DNA of 64,000 bases from Roseivivax halotolerans (GTDB lineage: Bacteria > Pseudomonadota > Alphaproteobacteria > Rhodobacterales > Rhodobacteraceae). The notes beneath the pieces are model-generated. The model did not search any database and was not told the DNA's origin. It worked only from the letters and a program-made list of their open reading frames with translations. The translations under genes were made by a program, and so were the position numbers. This document shows, one piece after another, positions 34,627 through 44,559 of this stretch. The first letter of the stretch is position 1. Every line of letters starts with the position of its first letter. The stretch covers positions 124,001-188,000 of the forward strand of contig NZ_FOXV01000007.1 of NCBI RefSeq assembly GCF_900115815.1, written 5' to 3'.

Positions 34627-37233
34627 ATGGATGTCGTTGTCGTCATTGCGATTATCGCGGGATTGTTCATCGTGCTCGGCGTGGCTGAACCGCTCGCCGG
34701 TCGCTTGCGGCTGCCTTACACGGTGATCCTCGCGCTGATCGGGATCGTGATCGGCCTTCTTGCCTCGTTCTTCCTCAGAACCGAGCTGACCGATGCTCTG
34801 AACCCGGTCGCGAATGCGATCCTCGATTTCCCGATCCGGTCGAACGTCTTCCTTTATGTTTTCCTGCCGACGTTGCTGTTCCAGGTGACGCTTGGCATGA
34901 ACCTGCGCCGCATGGCGGACGATTGGGTGCCGATCCTCGTCCTTGCCGTGGTCGCGGTCTTCTTCTCGACGCTGGTCGTAGGCTACACGCTGTCGCTGGT
35001 CAGCGGGATGGAACTTGTGGCCTGTCTTCTACTGGCGGCGATCGTATCGACGACCGATCCGTCGGCGGTTGTCTCGATCTTCCGCTCCATCGCCGCGCCA
35101 CGGAGGCTTGCGCGCATCATCGAAGGCGAAAGCCTGATGAACGACGCCGCCGCCATCGCGCTCTTCGGTCTTCTGATGGGCTTCGTGATGCAAGGGGTGC
35201 CGGACCCGACATGGACCGGGGCGCTCCTGAGGTTTCCCGGCCTCATCTTCGGCGGCGCGGCGGTCGGGTTCCTGCTGGCGCGGGCGACCGTCTTCGTGAT
35301 GTCCTTCTTCGACCGCTACGAGGCGGCGCAGGTGTCGCTCTCGGTGGCGCTACCCTATCTGGCCTATATCGCCGCCGAGCAGATGCTCGGGGCTTCGGGC
35401 GTCATCGCCGTGGTCGCCTCGGGCATGACGATGACGGTGGCGGCCCCCGGTGCCATCAGCCCGACGAGCTGGAACAACATGCGGGAAGTCTGGACGCTGT
35501 TGTCGCATTGGGCGGGCGGCTTCATCTTCGTTCTCGCCGCACTGCTGATCCCGCGCCTTTTGCAGGATGTGACGCTCGTCGATATCGGCCTCATCCTCGT
35601 CGTCGCCGGGGCGGCGCTTGCGGCGCGGGCGGTGATCCTGTTCGGGCTTCTGCCCCTCCTGACGCTGGTGCGCCTTTCTCCGGCGGTGGAGCGGCCCTAC
35701 CGCACTGCGATCCTCTGGGGCGGCTTGCGCGGCGCGGTGACGCTGGTGCTTGCGCTCGCCGTCACCGAAAGCCTCCGAGTGCCCGAAGAGACGCGCCGCA
35801 TGATCGGCATCCTTGCCACGGGCTATACGCTGTTCACTCTGATCGTTCAGGGCTCGTCGCTGAGATGGGTTATCAGCAAGCTGCGGCTCGACCGTCTCTC
35901 GCCGCTCGACGCTGCGCTGGCAAAGCAAGTCATTGCCGTGGCGCTTCAGGCAGTCCGCGAAGAGGTTTCGGAGACCACCAAGAATTACGACATCAGCCAT
36001 GACATCGCCCGATCCGAAGCCAAGAGCTTCGGTGAGCGGCTCGACGGGGCGGTCAAGGAGGCGGAGAACTCCGAAGACGTTCTCGATCGCGACCGGATCA
36101 CGCTGGGCCTCGTTGCGCTGGCCAGCGCGGAGCGGGACATCGTTCTGGAACGCCTGAAAGAGCGTGCCGTCTCTTCGCGGCTCGGAGACCGCATCCTGTC
36201 GGACGTGGACCGGCTGGTCGAGGCGGCGCGGCAATCGGGCCGCTTCGGATATCGCCGCGCCGCGCGTCAGGCGGTTGGGTTGAACCTGTCCTTCCGAATT
36301 GCGGTGCGGCTCTTCAACCGCGCGCGCATCTCTGCGCCGCTCGGGCGGCTGACGGCAGACCGCTTCGAGGTGCTGCTGTTGCAGGGCCTCGTCCTGCGCG
36401 ATCTCGACGGGTTCATCGACCGGCGCATCCGGCGCATTCACGGCCGGCGCGTGGCCGAGCTCTTGCACGAGCTTCTGGCGCGGCGCGCCGAAATGGTCGA
36501 ACAGGCGCTCGACGGTCTGCGCCTGCAATATCCCGGGTATGCCGAGGAACTCGAGCGCCGCTTCATCCGGCGCACGGCGCTGCGGCTGGAGAAACGCGAA
36601 TATGACGAGCTTCTCGAGGAAGGTCTGATCGGGGTCGAGCTGCATACCGACCTGATGCACCGTCTGGCCCGCCGCATGGCGCGCGAGGATCGCCGGCCGG
36701 CGCTCGATATCGTGCTGCAGAAGGCGGAGATCGCGCGGCAATTCCCGCTCTTTTCGGAACTCGACGATGCGACGCTGCAGCGTCTCTCCAAGGCGCTGAT
36801 TACGCGCTACGCCTCCGAAGGCGACATGATCCTCAGCCATGCCTCGGTGCCGGAGACAGTCTATTTCATCGCATCGGGCGCGGTCGAGCTCCGTACGCGC
36901 GGTGTGTCCTACCGGCTTGGCCGGGGCGAATTGTTCGGCCAGCTTGCCATGCTCACGAAATCGGCGCGCAAGACAGAAGTGCGCGCGATCGCGCCCTCGA
37001 CGCTGCTCGCCCTCGACGAGCGGCGGTTCCGCCGGCTCCTGCGCCGCTCGACCGCGCTGCAGGACGCGGTGCGCGAAAGCGCCGAGAAGCGCGGCATCAA
37101 GGTGCCCTATCTCGACGAGCTTCAGGAGCAACGCGAGGTGAAATCATCGGGCAAGCGCACTAAGTCCCCCGGATGGACAGAGACGCGCGAAGAGGATAGC
37201 CACGACGGTCATGGCAAAGAAGAAAGACGATAA
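34627..37233 (+). CDS. Na+/H+ antiporter (CPA1/NhaP type) with C-terminal cNMP-binding-like domain
   Basis: The 868-residue protein has an N-terminal twelve-TM antiporter (about 1-410) with [12 protein letters not shown], the [14 protein letters not shown] motif whose Asp takes part in ion binding, and [14 protein letters not shown] long helical cytoplasmic region (about 430-690) follows, then a cyclic-nucleotide-binding-like jelly roll (about 690-810). Its phosphate cassette reads [15 protein letters not shown], close to the FGELAL...R consensus but with Gln for the usual Glu. The arrangement resembles SOS1-type antiporters. It overlaps smpB by 23 nt. Confidence 0.9.
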   Translation: MDVVVVIAIIAGLFIVLGVAEPLAGRLRLPYTVILALIGIVIGLLASFFLRTELTDALNPVANAILDFPIRSNVFLYVFLPTLLFQVTLGMNLRRMADDWVPILVLAVVAVFFSTLVVGYTLSLVSGMELVACLLLAAIVSTTDPSAVVSIFRSIAAPRRLARIIEGESLMNDAAAIALFGLLMGFVMQGVPDPTWTGALLRFPGLIFGGAAVGFLLARATVFVMSFFDRYEAAQVSLSVALPYLAYIAAEQMLGASGVIAVVASGMTMTVAAPGAISPTSWNNMREVWTLLSHWAGGFIFVLAALLIPRLLQDVTLVDIGLILVVAGAALAARAVILFGLLPLLTLVRLSPAVERPYRTAILWGGLRGAVTLVLALAVTESLRVPEETRRMIGILATGYTLFTLIVQGSSLRWVISKLRLDRLSPLDAALAKQVIAVALQAVREEVSETTKNYDISHDIARSEAKSFGERLDGAVKEAENSEDVLDRDRITLGLVALASAERDIVLERLKERAVSSRLGDRILSDVDRLVEAARQSGRFGYRRAARQAVGLNLSFRIAVRLFNRARISAPLGRLTADRFEVLLLQGLVLRDLDGFIDRRIRRIHGRRVAELLHELLARRAEMVEQALDGLRLQYPGYAEELERRFIRRTALRLEKREYDELLEEGLIGVELHTDLMHRLARRMAREDRRPALDIVLQKAEIARQFPLFSELDDATLQRLSKALITRYASEGDMILSHASVPETVYFIASGAVELRTRGVSYRLGRGELFGQLAMLTKSARKTEVRAIAPSTLLALDERRFRRLLRRSTALQDAVRESAEKRGIKVPYLDELQEQREVKSSGKRTKSPGWTETREEDSHDGHGKEERR

Positions 37234-37687
37234 CCCGAATTGCAAGGTGATCGCCGAGAACCGGCGCGCCCGCTTCGACTATCAGATCGAAGAGGATGTG
37301 GAATGCGGGATCGTGCTGACGGGCTCGGAGGTGAAATCCCTGCGACTCAACCAGGCGAACATCGCCGAGAGCTATGCCGAGGTTAAGGATGGCGAGTTGT
37401 GGCTGATCAACAGCTACATCGCGCCGTACGAACAGGCGATGTTCGGCCACGAGGATCGCCGCCCGCGCAAGCTTTTGGCCTCCCGGCGCGAGCTGGCGCG
37501 GTTCTGGAACGAGACGGCGCGCAAGGGCATGACGCTGGTTCCGCTGGTCCTTTACTTCAATCATCGCGGCATGGCGAAGATCAAGGTTGCGCTGGCCAAG
37601 GGCAAGAAGACCCATGACAAGCGCGAAACCGAAGCCAAGCGCGACTGGAACCGTCAGAAGCAAAGGCTTTTGAAAGAACATGGCTGA
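37211..37687 (+). CDS. smpB: SsrA-binding protein
   Basis: The 158-residue tmRNA partner has the SmpB barrel ([19 protein letters not shown], then [10 protein letters not shown]) and the basic C-terminal tail [15 protein letters not shown] that folds on the ribosome A-site path. It rescues stalled ribosomes with tmRNA, which is not in the window. It lies inside the end of the antiporter gene by 23 nt, an unusual arrangement that couples their translation. Confidence 0.96.
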   Translation: MAKKKDDNPNCKVIAENRRARFDYQIEEDVECGIVLTGSEVKSLRLNQANIAESYAEVKDGELWLINSYIAPYEQAMFGHEDRRPRKLLASRRELARFWNETARKGMTLVPLVLYFNHRGMAKIKVALAKGKKTHDKRETEAKRDWNRQKQRLLKEHG

Positions 37688-37754
37688 GCTTGCCTCTGCC
37701 CTGGCCGCACCGTAATCAAAGCCCGCACTCCATGACCCGAGCGAGGTGGTGAAC

Positions 37755-38609
37755 GTGACAGACGATCCCAAGACCCTGGTCTCGACCGACTGGCTGGCCC
37801 GGCATCTGTCGGATCCCGACCTTCGTATCCTCGATGCAAGCTGGTACCTGCCGGATATGGGCCGGGAAGGGCGCGCGGAATACGACGCCGCGCATATTCC
37901 CGGGGCGCGTTTCGTCAATATCGACGATCTGAGCGACGCGCGGTCCGACTTGCCGCACATGGCCCCGCCGCCCGAGAAGTTCATGAGCCGGATGCGTGCA
38001 ATGGGCGTCGGTGACGGCCATCAGGTCGTGGTCTATGACGGCGCGGGCATGTTCTCCGCTGCGCGGATCTGGTGGCTCTTCAAGTTGATGGGGCACGCCG
38101 ATGTCGCGGTTCTCGATGGCGGCTTTCCGAAATGGCAAGCCGAGGGTCATCCCGTGGAGGATGTCGCGCCCGTGGTGCGCGATCGGCACATGACCGTGCG
38201 GCGCCAGGCCCATCTTGCACGCGATGTCACGCAGGTCTCTTCGGCGGCGAAACTTGGCGATCACGAGATCATCGACGCCCGCTCTCCCGGCCGCTTCCGG
38301 GGCGAGGAGGCGGAGCCGCGCCCGGGCATGCGCGCAGGTCACATTCCCGGCTCCAAGAACGTCCATTACGCAGCCTTGCTCAACGAGGACGGCACGATGA
38401 AGGCGCCCGACCAGCTTCGGGACGTGTTCGAGAGCGCCGGGATCGACCTTTCCAAGCCCGCGATCACCACCTGCGGATCCGGCGTCACCGCCGCGATCCT
38501 GAGCCTTGCCATGGAGCGGTTCGGCAAGAGCGACCATTCCCTTTATGACGGCTCCTGGTCCGAATGGGGCCAGTTTCCCACCTTGCCCGTCGCAACCGGA
38601 GACGACTGA
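37755..38609 (+). CDS. sseA: 3-mercaptopyruvate sulfurtransferase
   Basis: The 284-residue two-rhodanese protein has the active-site loop TTCGSGVTA with Cys240, the CGSGVT form that marks mercaptopyruvate rather than thiosulfate specificity. It transfers sulfur from 3-mercaptopyruvate to a thiol. Two GTG starts exist; the one at 37755 (MTDDPKTLVS) has GAGGTGG at the better spacing. Its stop overlaps the start of the aminotransferase by one base. That enzyme could supply or use the same keto acid pool. Confidence 0.93.
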   Translation: MTDDPKTLVSTDWLARHLSDPDLRILDASWYLPDMGREGRAEYDAAHIPGARFVNIDDLSDARSDLPHMAPPPEKFMSRMRAMGVGDGHQVVVYDGAGMFSAARIWWLFKLMGHADVAVLDGGFPKWQAEGHPVEDVAPVVRDRHMTVRRQAHLARDVTQVSSAAKLGDHEIIDARSPGRFRGEEAEPRPGMRAGHIPGSKNVHYAALLNEDGTMKAPDQLRDVFESAGIDLSKPAITTCGSGVTAAILSLAMERFGKSDHSLYDGSWSEWGQFPTLPVATGDD

Positions 38610-39793
38610 TGTTCGAACATCTCAAAGAACAACCCGCCGACAAGATCCTTGCCCTGATGCAGGCCTACAAGGACGATCCGCGCGAGGACAAGATCGACCT
38701 CGGGGTCGGCGTCTACAAGGACGCCACGGGCAACACGCCGATCATGCGCGCGATCAAGACCGCCGAGAAGCAGCTCTGGGAGGCCGAGGAGACGAAGGCT
38801 TATACCGGGCTCGCGGGCGATCCGAAATTCGGGGATCGCATGGCCGAGCTGGTGCTCGGCGACGCGGTTCCACTCTCCAAGGTCGCGCGGGTCGCAACGC
38901 CCGGCGGCACCGGTGCGGTGCGCCAGGCCTTCGATATGATCCGAATGGCCAATCCCGATGCGCGCGTCTTCGTCTCGGATCCGACCTGGCCGAACCACCT
39001 GTCGATCCTGAAGCACATGGAAATCCCCCATGTCGCCTATCGGTATTTCGATAGCGAGACGGGCGGCGTCGATTTCGAGGGCATGATGTCCGATCTCGCG
39101 GATGCAAAGCGCGGCGACGTCGTGCTGCTGCACGGCTGCTGTCACAACCCGACGGGCGCGAACCTCAACATGGAGGAGTGGAAGGCGGTCGCGGACCTTC
39201 TGAACAAGCAGGGCGCGATCCCGATGATCGACATCGCCTACCAGGGGTTTGGCGACGGGCTCGAGGACGACGCCGCTCCGACGCGCCTCGTTGCCGCGCA
39301 TTGTCCCGAGACGCTGATCGCGGCCTCCTGCTCCAAGAATTTCGGCATCTACCGGGAGCGGACGGGCTGTCTGATGGCCATCGCCCACGAAGAAGGCCGC
39401 CACAAGGTGAACCAGGGCACGCTGGCCTATCTCAACCGGCAGAACTTTTCCTTCCCGCCCGATCACGGTGCGCGGCTGGTGCTGATGGTGCTGGGCGACG
39501 ACGCGCTTCGCACCGATTGGGAGGCCGAGCTCGAGGACGTCCGCACCGGCATGCTGCGCCTGCGCCAGCAACTCGCGGACGAGCTGCGCGAACGCTCCGG
39601 CTCGGACCGGTTCGGCTTTCTTGCACAGCATCGCGGCATGTTCTCGCGGCTCGGCGTCGGACCCGACAAGGTCGAGGCGCTGCGGGAGAAACACGGGATC
39701 TACATGGTCGGCGACAGCCGCATGAACATCGCTGGCCTCAACGAGGAGACGGTGCCGAAGCTCGCCCGCGCGATCATCGACGTCGGCATTTGA
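38609..39793 (+). CDS. Class I aspartate/aromatic aminotransferase
   Basis: The 394-residue fold-type I PLP enzyme has the family motifs DLGVGVYKD, GGTGAVRQAFD, CCHNPTGANL, and the PLP Lys243 in CSKNFGIYRERTG. That form belongs to the TyrB/AspC group, with a broad specificity for aspartate and aromatic amino acids. The start at 38609 overlaps the sseA stop (TGATG). Co-expression with a mercaptopyruvate sulfurtransferase suggests it can make mercaptopyruvate from cysteine (inference). Confidence 0.93.
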   Translation: MFEHLKEQPADKILALMQAYKDDPREDKIDLGVGVYKDATGNTPIMRAIKTAEKQLWEAEETKAYTGLAGDPKFGDRMAELVLGDAVPLSKVARVATPGGTGAVRQAFDMIRMANPDARVFVSDPTWPNHLSILKHMEIPHVAYRYFDSETGGVDFEGMMSDLADAKRGDVVLLHGCCHNPTGANLNMEEWKAVADLLNKQGAIPMIDIAYQGFGDGLEDDAAPTRLVAAHCPETLIAASCSKNFGIYRERTGCLMAIAHEEGRHKVNQGTLAYLNRQNFSFPPDHGARLVLMVLGDDALRTDWEAELEDVRTGMLRLRQQLADELRERSGSDRFGFLAQHRGMFSRLGVGPDKVEALREKHGIYMVGDSRMNIAGLNEETVPKLARAIIDVGI

Positions 39794-40036
39794 TCCGTCG
39801 GAGCGGGCGGCAGGGCCGCCCGCGCAGCTCATGTCGTCCGGGGCCATAGGCCCCGGTCTCCGGTTTGCCTCCGGCGGGAGTATTTATCGCCGGCTCATAC
39901 ATGAAGCGCGGACGCGAAACCCCCGCCGGCGTGAGGCGCGGCGGGGGTGGTCATACATCCGTATGATCCGGCGCGGTCATCGGCGCTCCCGCCTGTACCG
40001 CGCGTCGACTTTGGCCGGGCCTGGTTAATTCAAGGT
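39794..40036. other. Intergenic region with three GC-rich hairpins
   Basis: Between two convergent genes there are three perfect hairpins without T runs. One is 9 bp (39803-39811 with 39815-39823), one is 7 bp (39839-39845 with 39849-39855), and one is 9 bp (39919-39927 with 39940-39948). A short TCATAC/GTATGA repeat lies at 39951-39966. No open frame looks real. The hairpins could insulate or end the two convergent transcripts. Confidence 0.7.
39867..39885 (+). repeat. Rhodobacteraceae-type intergenic motif
   Basis: The string GCCTCCGGCGGGAGTATTT is, from memory, a frequent intergenic sequence in this family, often found after genes beside hairpins. It sits between two of the hairpins here. 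No function is known to me. It occurs once in this window as far as I can see. Confidence 0.45.
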
Positions 40037-40507
40037 TTACGTGCGGTGATAGGGCGTTCCCGCCAGGATCGTGGCGGCGCGGTAGATCTGCTCGGCGAGC
40101 ATCACGCGGGCCAGCATGTGCGGCCAGACCATCTCTCCGAGGCTGAGCGTGGCGTCGGCGCTGTCGCGAAAGGCATGGTCGAGCCCGTCCGCGCCGCCAA
40201 TGGCGAAGACGACATCCTGCCGGCCGGTATCGCGCCACTTGGCCAGAAGATCCGCGAATTGAGGGGAAGACAGGCGCGCGCCGCGTTCGTCGAGGCAGCA
40301 CAGTAGAGCACCTTTGGGCAAGGCGGCGGAGAGAAGAGCGGCCTCCGAGGCTGCGCCGCCGCCTTTCTTGTCCTCGACCTCGGTCACGTTTACCGGACCG
40401 AGGCCGAGGCCCCGACCGGTCTTGCCCGCGCGGTCAAGGTAATCGTCAACGAGCGTTTTCTCCGGCCCCTTTCGGAGCCGGCCGACCACGCAGAGATGCA
40501 GCCGCAC
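40037..40507 (-). CDS. rlmH: 23S rRNA pseudouridine1915 N3-methyltransferase
   Basis: The 156-residue SPOUT methyltransferase modifies pseudouridine 1915 in helix 69 of the 70S ribosome. Motifs are FAIGGADGLDHAF (the SAM-binding knot), SLGEMVWPHMLARVMLAEQIYRA (written in parts, positions about 122-144) and the terminal TPYHRT. It uses a GTG start directly after the TAG stop of rsfS, so the two genes are co-translated as is usual for this pair. Confidence 0.95.
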   Translation of the reverse strand: MRLHLCVVGRLRKGPEKTLVDDYLDRAGKTGRGLGLGPVNVTEVEDKKGGGAASEAALLSAALPKGALLCCLDERGARLSSPQFADLLAKWRDTGRQDVVFAIGGADGLDHAFRDSADATLSLGEMVWPHMLARVMLAEQIYRAATILAGTPYHRT

Positions 40508-40921
40508 CTACTGGGCTTTGTGGGCCTGCGGCGCTGGCATCCACATCTTCTCGATCTGGTAGAACTCGCGCACTTCGGGACGGAAAACGTGAACGACCAC
40601 GTCGCCCGCATCGATCAGAACCCAATCGCCGGTTTCCTTGCCCTCGGTCTTGGACATGATGCCGTAGGCTTGTTTGAGATCGTCCGCGACCTTTTCTGCG
40701 ATCGCTCCGATCTGGCGTGACGACCGGCCCGAGCAGACCACCATGTAATCGGCCATGGCGGATTTACCGCGCAGATCGATCTGCACAACGTCTTCGGCCT
40801 TCATGTCGTCGAGGGTGTTCCGGATCGCGGCAAGCGTCGTCTCGCTTGCGGGTTCGGAATGAGTCTGGCCCGTCATCGGGCCGCCGATGTCAGCGGCATA
40901 GGCCGCGGAAGCATTAGGCAC
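40508..40921 (-). CDS. rsfS: Ribosome silencing factor
   Basis: The 137-residue Iojap/RsfS protein binds L14 on the large subunit and blocks joining of subunits when nutrients are short. The family core KAEDVVQIDLRG, ADYMVVCSGRSSRQ, and DWVLIDAGDVVVHVF is intact. The chosen GTG at 40921 has AGGAGG 11 bases upstream, a little far. An ATG 45 bp in (MTGQTHSEP) is the alternative start. It is followed directly by rlmH. Confidence 0.93.
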   Translation of the reverse strand: MPNASAAYAADIGGPMTGQTHSEPASETTLAAIRNTLDDMKAEDVVQIDLRGKSAMADYMVVCSGRSSRQIGAIAEKVADDLKQAYGIMSKTEGKETGDWVLIDAGDVVVHVFRPEVREFYQIEKMWMPAPQAHKAQ

Positions 40922-41021
40922 CAGGACAATGTCCTCCTCTGGATGGCGCGCAGGTTAACGCACCGCGCATGGCGTAAGTAAAGGATAGCATCGTGGGCAT
41001 GAAATCTCAATGACACAGCCA

Positions 41022-43358
41022 TCATGCGCCGTAAGGAACCCACACGGTCTTGATCTCGGTCGCGGCATCGAGGAACGCGCGGGCGCCTGCCTCCGGTCCG
41101 AACCAGTCGCGGCTCTTGCCGTAATTGACCCAGCTGCGCTTCAGGTTGCCCGCCGCGCGGCGTTCGATTCCCGCAGAGAGATCCGCGCCGGAGAAGGACC
41201 AGACCGAGTCCACGTCCGCGTGATCGGCGAGTGTCTTCGCCAGATCCTCGTGCGGTCCGGTCAAAAGGTTCACGGCCCCTGCCGGGATGTCCGAGGTTTC
41301 GAGGAGCTGGGTCATTTCCTGCGCGATCAGCGGGAACGGCTCGGAGGCGACGAGTACCAGCCGGTTGCCCATCGCGAGCGCGGGCGCCATGACCGAGATC
41401 ATTCCCAAGAGCGGCACCTCGTCCGGCAGGAGCGCGCCGATCACGCCGGTCGGTTCGCGGAGCGCCATCGCAAGGCCGCGCATGGGCACGGCGCGGGCCT
41501 CTCCTGCGAACTTGTCGGCCCAGGCCGCGGCATCGAAGAGACGCGATATCGCCGTTTCGACTTCTTTCGCGCCGGACTTCCCGCCGGTCATCGCGTTGAG
41601 GCGCTGCGCCAGTTCGTCGCTACGGGCCGAGAGGTTCTCACCGAGATAGTAGAGCACCTGCGCGCGCGTATGGGCGGTGGCACCGGCCCAGCCTTTCGCG
41701 GCGCGTGCCGCCTCGACCGCGTTTCGCACATCCTTGCGGTTCGCGATCGGCGCCTGACCCAGGACCCGACCCTTGGCGTCGTAGACGACCTGCGCGTAGC
41801 CCCCATCGGGACGGGTCTGCTTGCCGCCGATATAGAGCTTGGCGGTGCGGTCCACGGCCTGCGGCTCCACGGCGTCGCCCTCGAACGGCTTGATGCGCTT
41901 CAGCGCCTTCGCGCTGCCGGCAGGCTTGGTGTAGGCCATGAGGCCCTCCGGGCCGCCCTCGCGGCCGAAGCCCGACTCGCGCATCCCGCCGAAGGGCGCG
42001 GCGGCATCGAACATGTTGGTGCCGTTGATCCAGACCACGCCCGAGACGAGTTGCGGCGCGATATCGAGCGCGACGTTGATGTTCTCGGACCAGACCGAAG
42101 CGGCTAGGCCGTACCGGGTGTTGTTGGCGAGTTCCACCGCCTCGGTGGGCGTGCGGAACGTGGTCGATACGAGAACGGGGCCGAAGATCTCTTCCTGCAT
42201 GAGCGGCGAGGCGGGTGCGAGATCGCTGATGAGCGTCGGAGGATAGAAGCAGCCCTCGGGAACGGGCGCATCGGCCCGGTAGACATCGCCCTCGGCCCCA
42301 TCGACCAGCGCGCGGATTCGCGAGAGCTGCTCGGGATGCACGATCGCGCCGACATCGATGGACTTGTCCAGCGGATCCCCGACACGCAGCTTGTCCATCC
42401 GGGCGCGCAGCTTCTGGTGGAAGCGCTCCGCGATGCTCTCCTGCACCAAAAGACGCGAGCCCGCGCAGCAGACCTGCCCGCCATTGAACCAGATCGCATC
42501 GACAAGTCCTTCGACTGCGCTGTCGAGATCGGCGTCGTCGAAGACGATGTAGGGAGACTTCCCGCCAAGCTCGAGCGTCAGGGCCTTGCCACTGCCAGCC
42601 GTCGCCTCACGGATCTTGCGGCCGACCTCGGTGGAACCGGTGAACGCGACCTTGTCGACCTCGGCGGAGACCAGCGCCGCGCCGGTTACGCCATCGCCCG
42701 TGACGATGTTGACGACGCCCTTCGGCAGCCCTGCCTGCCGGCAGATATCGGCGAAGAGAAGCGCGGTGAGCGATGTCCACTCGGCGGGTTTCAGAACCAC
42801 CGTATTGCCCATGGCAAGCGCGGGCGCGATCTTCCAGGACAGCATCAGGAGCGGGAAATTCCACGGCACGACCTGGCCGCAAACGCCGTGGGCGACGCGG
42901 CCCTGCATAGTGTCTTCCATGAGCTGCGCGCAGCCCGCGTGATGGTAGAAGTGCCGCTGGGCGAGGGGGATGTCGATATCGCGGCTTTCCCGGATGGGCT
43001 TGCCGTTATCGAGGCTCTCCAGCACGGCGAAGAGCCGCGAATGTTTCTGCAGAAGCCGGGCGATCGCGTAGAGATGCCGGGCGCGGCCCGGCCCGCCAAG
43101 CTTTTCCCACGGCCCTTGTGCCTTGCGCGCGGCGGCGACAGCCTTTTCGACGTCGCTTTCGCTGCCTTGCGTGATCTCGGCAAGCACCTCGCCTGTAGCG
43201 GGGTTCGTCGTCTCGAACGTCTCGCCGGGCTTCGTGAAGCTGCCGTCGATGAAATGTCCGAACCGAGCGCCCTGGTCCGTGATCCAGGCCAAAGCGTCAC
43301 CCGCGCCTTCGGGAGCAGTGCCGTAGTCCATTGTCTCGAAGATCTCTTTCACGCCCAT
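41022..43358 (-). CDS. Two-domain aldehyde dehydrogenase, ALDH16 family
   Basis: The 778-residue protein contains a full ALDH domain (about 1-505), with catalytic Cys297 in GQVCCAG, general base Glu263 in LELGGK and WNFPL for NAD binding. A second, shorter ALDH-like domain (about 515-778) lacks any cysteine and so is inactive. This fusion is the ALDH16 form known structurally from a Loktanella enzyme. It oxidises aldehydes to acids with NAD+. It starts 10 bp after the deoC stop, so acetaldehyde made by DeoC is a plausible substrate (inference). Confidence 0.9.
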   Translation of the reverse strand: MGVKEIFETMDYGTAPEGAGDALAWITDQGARFGHFIDGSFTKPGETFETTNPATGEVLAEITQGSESDVEKAVAAARKAQGPWEKLGGPGRARHLYAIARLLQKHSRLFAVLESLDNGKPIRESRDIDIPLAQRHFYHHAGCAQLMEDTMQGRVAHGVCGQVVPWNFPLLMLSWKIAPALAMGNTVVLKPAEWTSLTALLFADICRQAGLPKGVVNIVTGDGVTGAALVSAEVDKVAFTGSTEVGRKIREATAGSGKALTLELGGKSPYIVFDDADLDSAVEGLVDAIWFNGGQVCCAGSRLLVQESIAERFHQKLRARMDKLRVGDPLDKSIDVGAIVHPEQLSRIRALVDGAEGDVYRADAPVPEGCFYPPTLISDLAPASPLMQEEIFGPVLVSTTFRTPTEAVELANNTRYGLAASVWSENINVALDIAPQLVSGVVWINGTNMFDAAAPFGGMRESGFGREGGPEGLMAYTKPAGSAKALKRIKPFEGDAVEPQAVDRTAKLYIGGKQTRPDGGYAQVVYDAKGRVLGQAPIANRKDVRNAVEAARAAKGWAGATAHTRAQVLYYLGENLSARSDELAQRLNAMTGGKSGAKEVETAISRLFDAAAWADKFAGEARAVPMRGLAMALREPTGVIGALLPDEVPLLGMISVMAPALAMGNRLVLVASEPFPLIAQEMTQLLETSDIPAGAVNLLTGPHEDLAKTLADHADVDSVWSFSGADLSAGIERRAAGNLKRSWVNYGKSRDWFGPEAGARAFLDAATEIKTVWVPYGA

Positions 43359-43368
43359 TCGGGAATCC

Positions 43369-44352
43369 TCACGCCGATGCGTGCCGCCAGGCCGCCGAAT
43401 AGGCGCCGGTGACATGGTGTTCCAGTTGCCGCTCGATATCGCCCAGAAGGCTCGAGGCGCCGAAGCGGAAGAGATGCGGCGAGAGCCAGTCGTCGCCCAG
43501 TTCTTCCTTGATGAGAGCGAGATAGGTCAGCGCGTCCTTCGCCTTGGAGATGCCGCCCGCGGGCTTGTAACCGATCCGGACGCCCGTCGCGTCGTGAAAG
43601 TCGCGGATCGCGCGGATCATCACCAGGCTGACGGGCAGGGTGGCGTTGACGCTTTCCTTGCCCGTCGAGGTCTTGATGAAATCGGCCCCCGCCATCATCG
43701 CAACGAGGCTTGCGCGGGCGACGTTCTGCAGCGTGCCAAGCTCGCCGGTCGCGAGGATCGCCTTCACATGTGCATCGCCGCAAGCCTCGCGGAAGGCGCG
43801 CATTTCGTCGTAAAGGGCCTGCCAATTGCCGGACAGGACATGGCGGCGCGAGATCACGATGTCGATCTCCTGCGCGCCGGCATTCACGCTTTCTCCGATC
43901 TCGGCGAGGCGCAGATGGAAGGGCGAGAGGCCCGCCGGAAAGCCCGTGGAGACGGCAGCGACGGGGATGCCCGAGCCTTCGAGGAAGGAAACGGCCGGCG
44001 CGACCATGTCGTGATAGACGCAGACCGCGCCGGTGGTCAGGCCTTCGAGCCCGAGCGCCTCGAGGATATCGGCGCGCACCGGCTGGCGCGCCTTGGCGCA
44101 GAGCCGCCGCACACGACCCTCCGTGTCATCGCCGGAGAGCGTGGTCAGGTCGATCATCGAAACCGCGCGGGCCAGCCAGGCGGCCTGGTGGTCCTTCTTC
44201 ACGCTTCGGCGACCCGGCAGCGTCGCCGCACGCCGCTCGATCGCCGAGCGGTTCGCGGTCGCGCGCATGACCCAGTCGAGATCGAGCGCGAGCCCCGGAT
44301 TTCGGGGCTCGACGGTCTGGGGCAGGTGCGTGGCGAGGCGTGTCTCGTGCAT
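43369..44352 (-). CDS. deoC: Deoxyribose-phosphate aldolase
   Basis: The 327-residue class I aldolase splits 2-deoxyribose-5-phosphate into glyceraldehyde-3-phosphate and acetaldehyde. Schiff-base Lys227 lies in DFIKTSTGK, the second Lys263 in GYKPAGGI and Asp164 in EIDIVI. It is longer than the E. coli enzyme (259) by an N-terminal extension of about 60 residues that is usual in this subfamily. It is the first gene of an operon with ALDH16, and divergent from the glutathionyl reductase gene with a 207-bp gap. Confidence 0.93.
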   Translation of the reverse strand: MHETRLATHLPQTVEPRNPGLALDLDWVMRATANRSAIERRAATLPGRRSVKKDHQAAWLARAVSMIDLTTLSGDDTEGRVRRLCAKARQPVRADILEALGLEGLTTGAVCVYHDMVAPAVSFLEGSGIPVAAVSTGFPAGLSPFHLRLAEIGESVNAGAQEIDIVISRRHVLSGNWQALYDEMRAFREACGDAHVKAILATGELGTLQNVARASLVAMMAGADFIKTSTGKESVNATLPVSLVMIRAIRDFHDATGVRIGYKPAGGISKAKDALTYLALIKEELGDDWLSPHLFRFGASSLLGDIERQLEHHVTGAYSAAWRHASA

Positions 44353-44559
44353 GGGAAAGCCGTCTTTCGGTAGATTAGCCGAACGGTCGCATGCGGAGCC
44401 TCCATGAGCAAGAAGTGCCGCGCCGTCACGCTGCTCCCCCCGGTATTGGATAACCCGAGCCATGGGGGCTGTGCGCTCGCGCAGGGAGGCTTTGCGCAGG
44501 TCGGCATGGACCTCTTCGGGCGTCGCCGTAGTTTTCCATCCAAAGCTCAGGAGGAAGAC

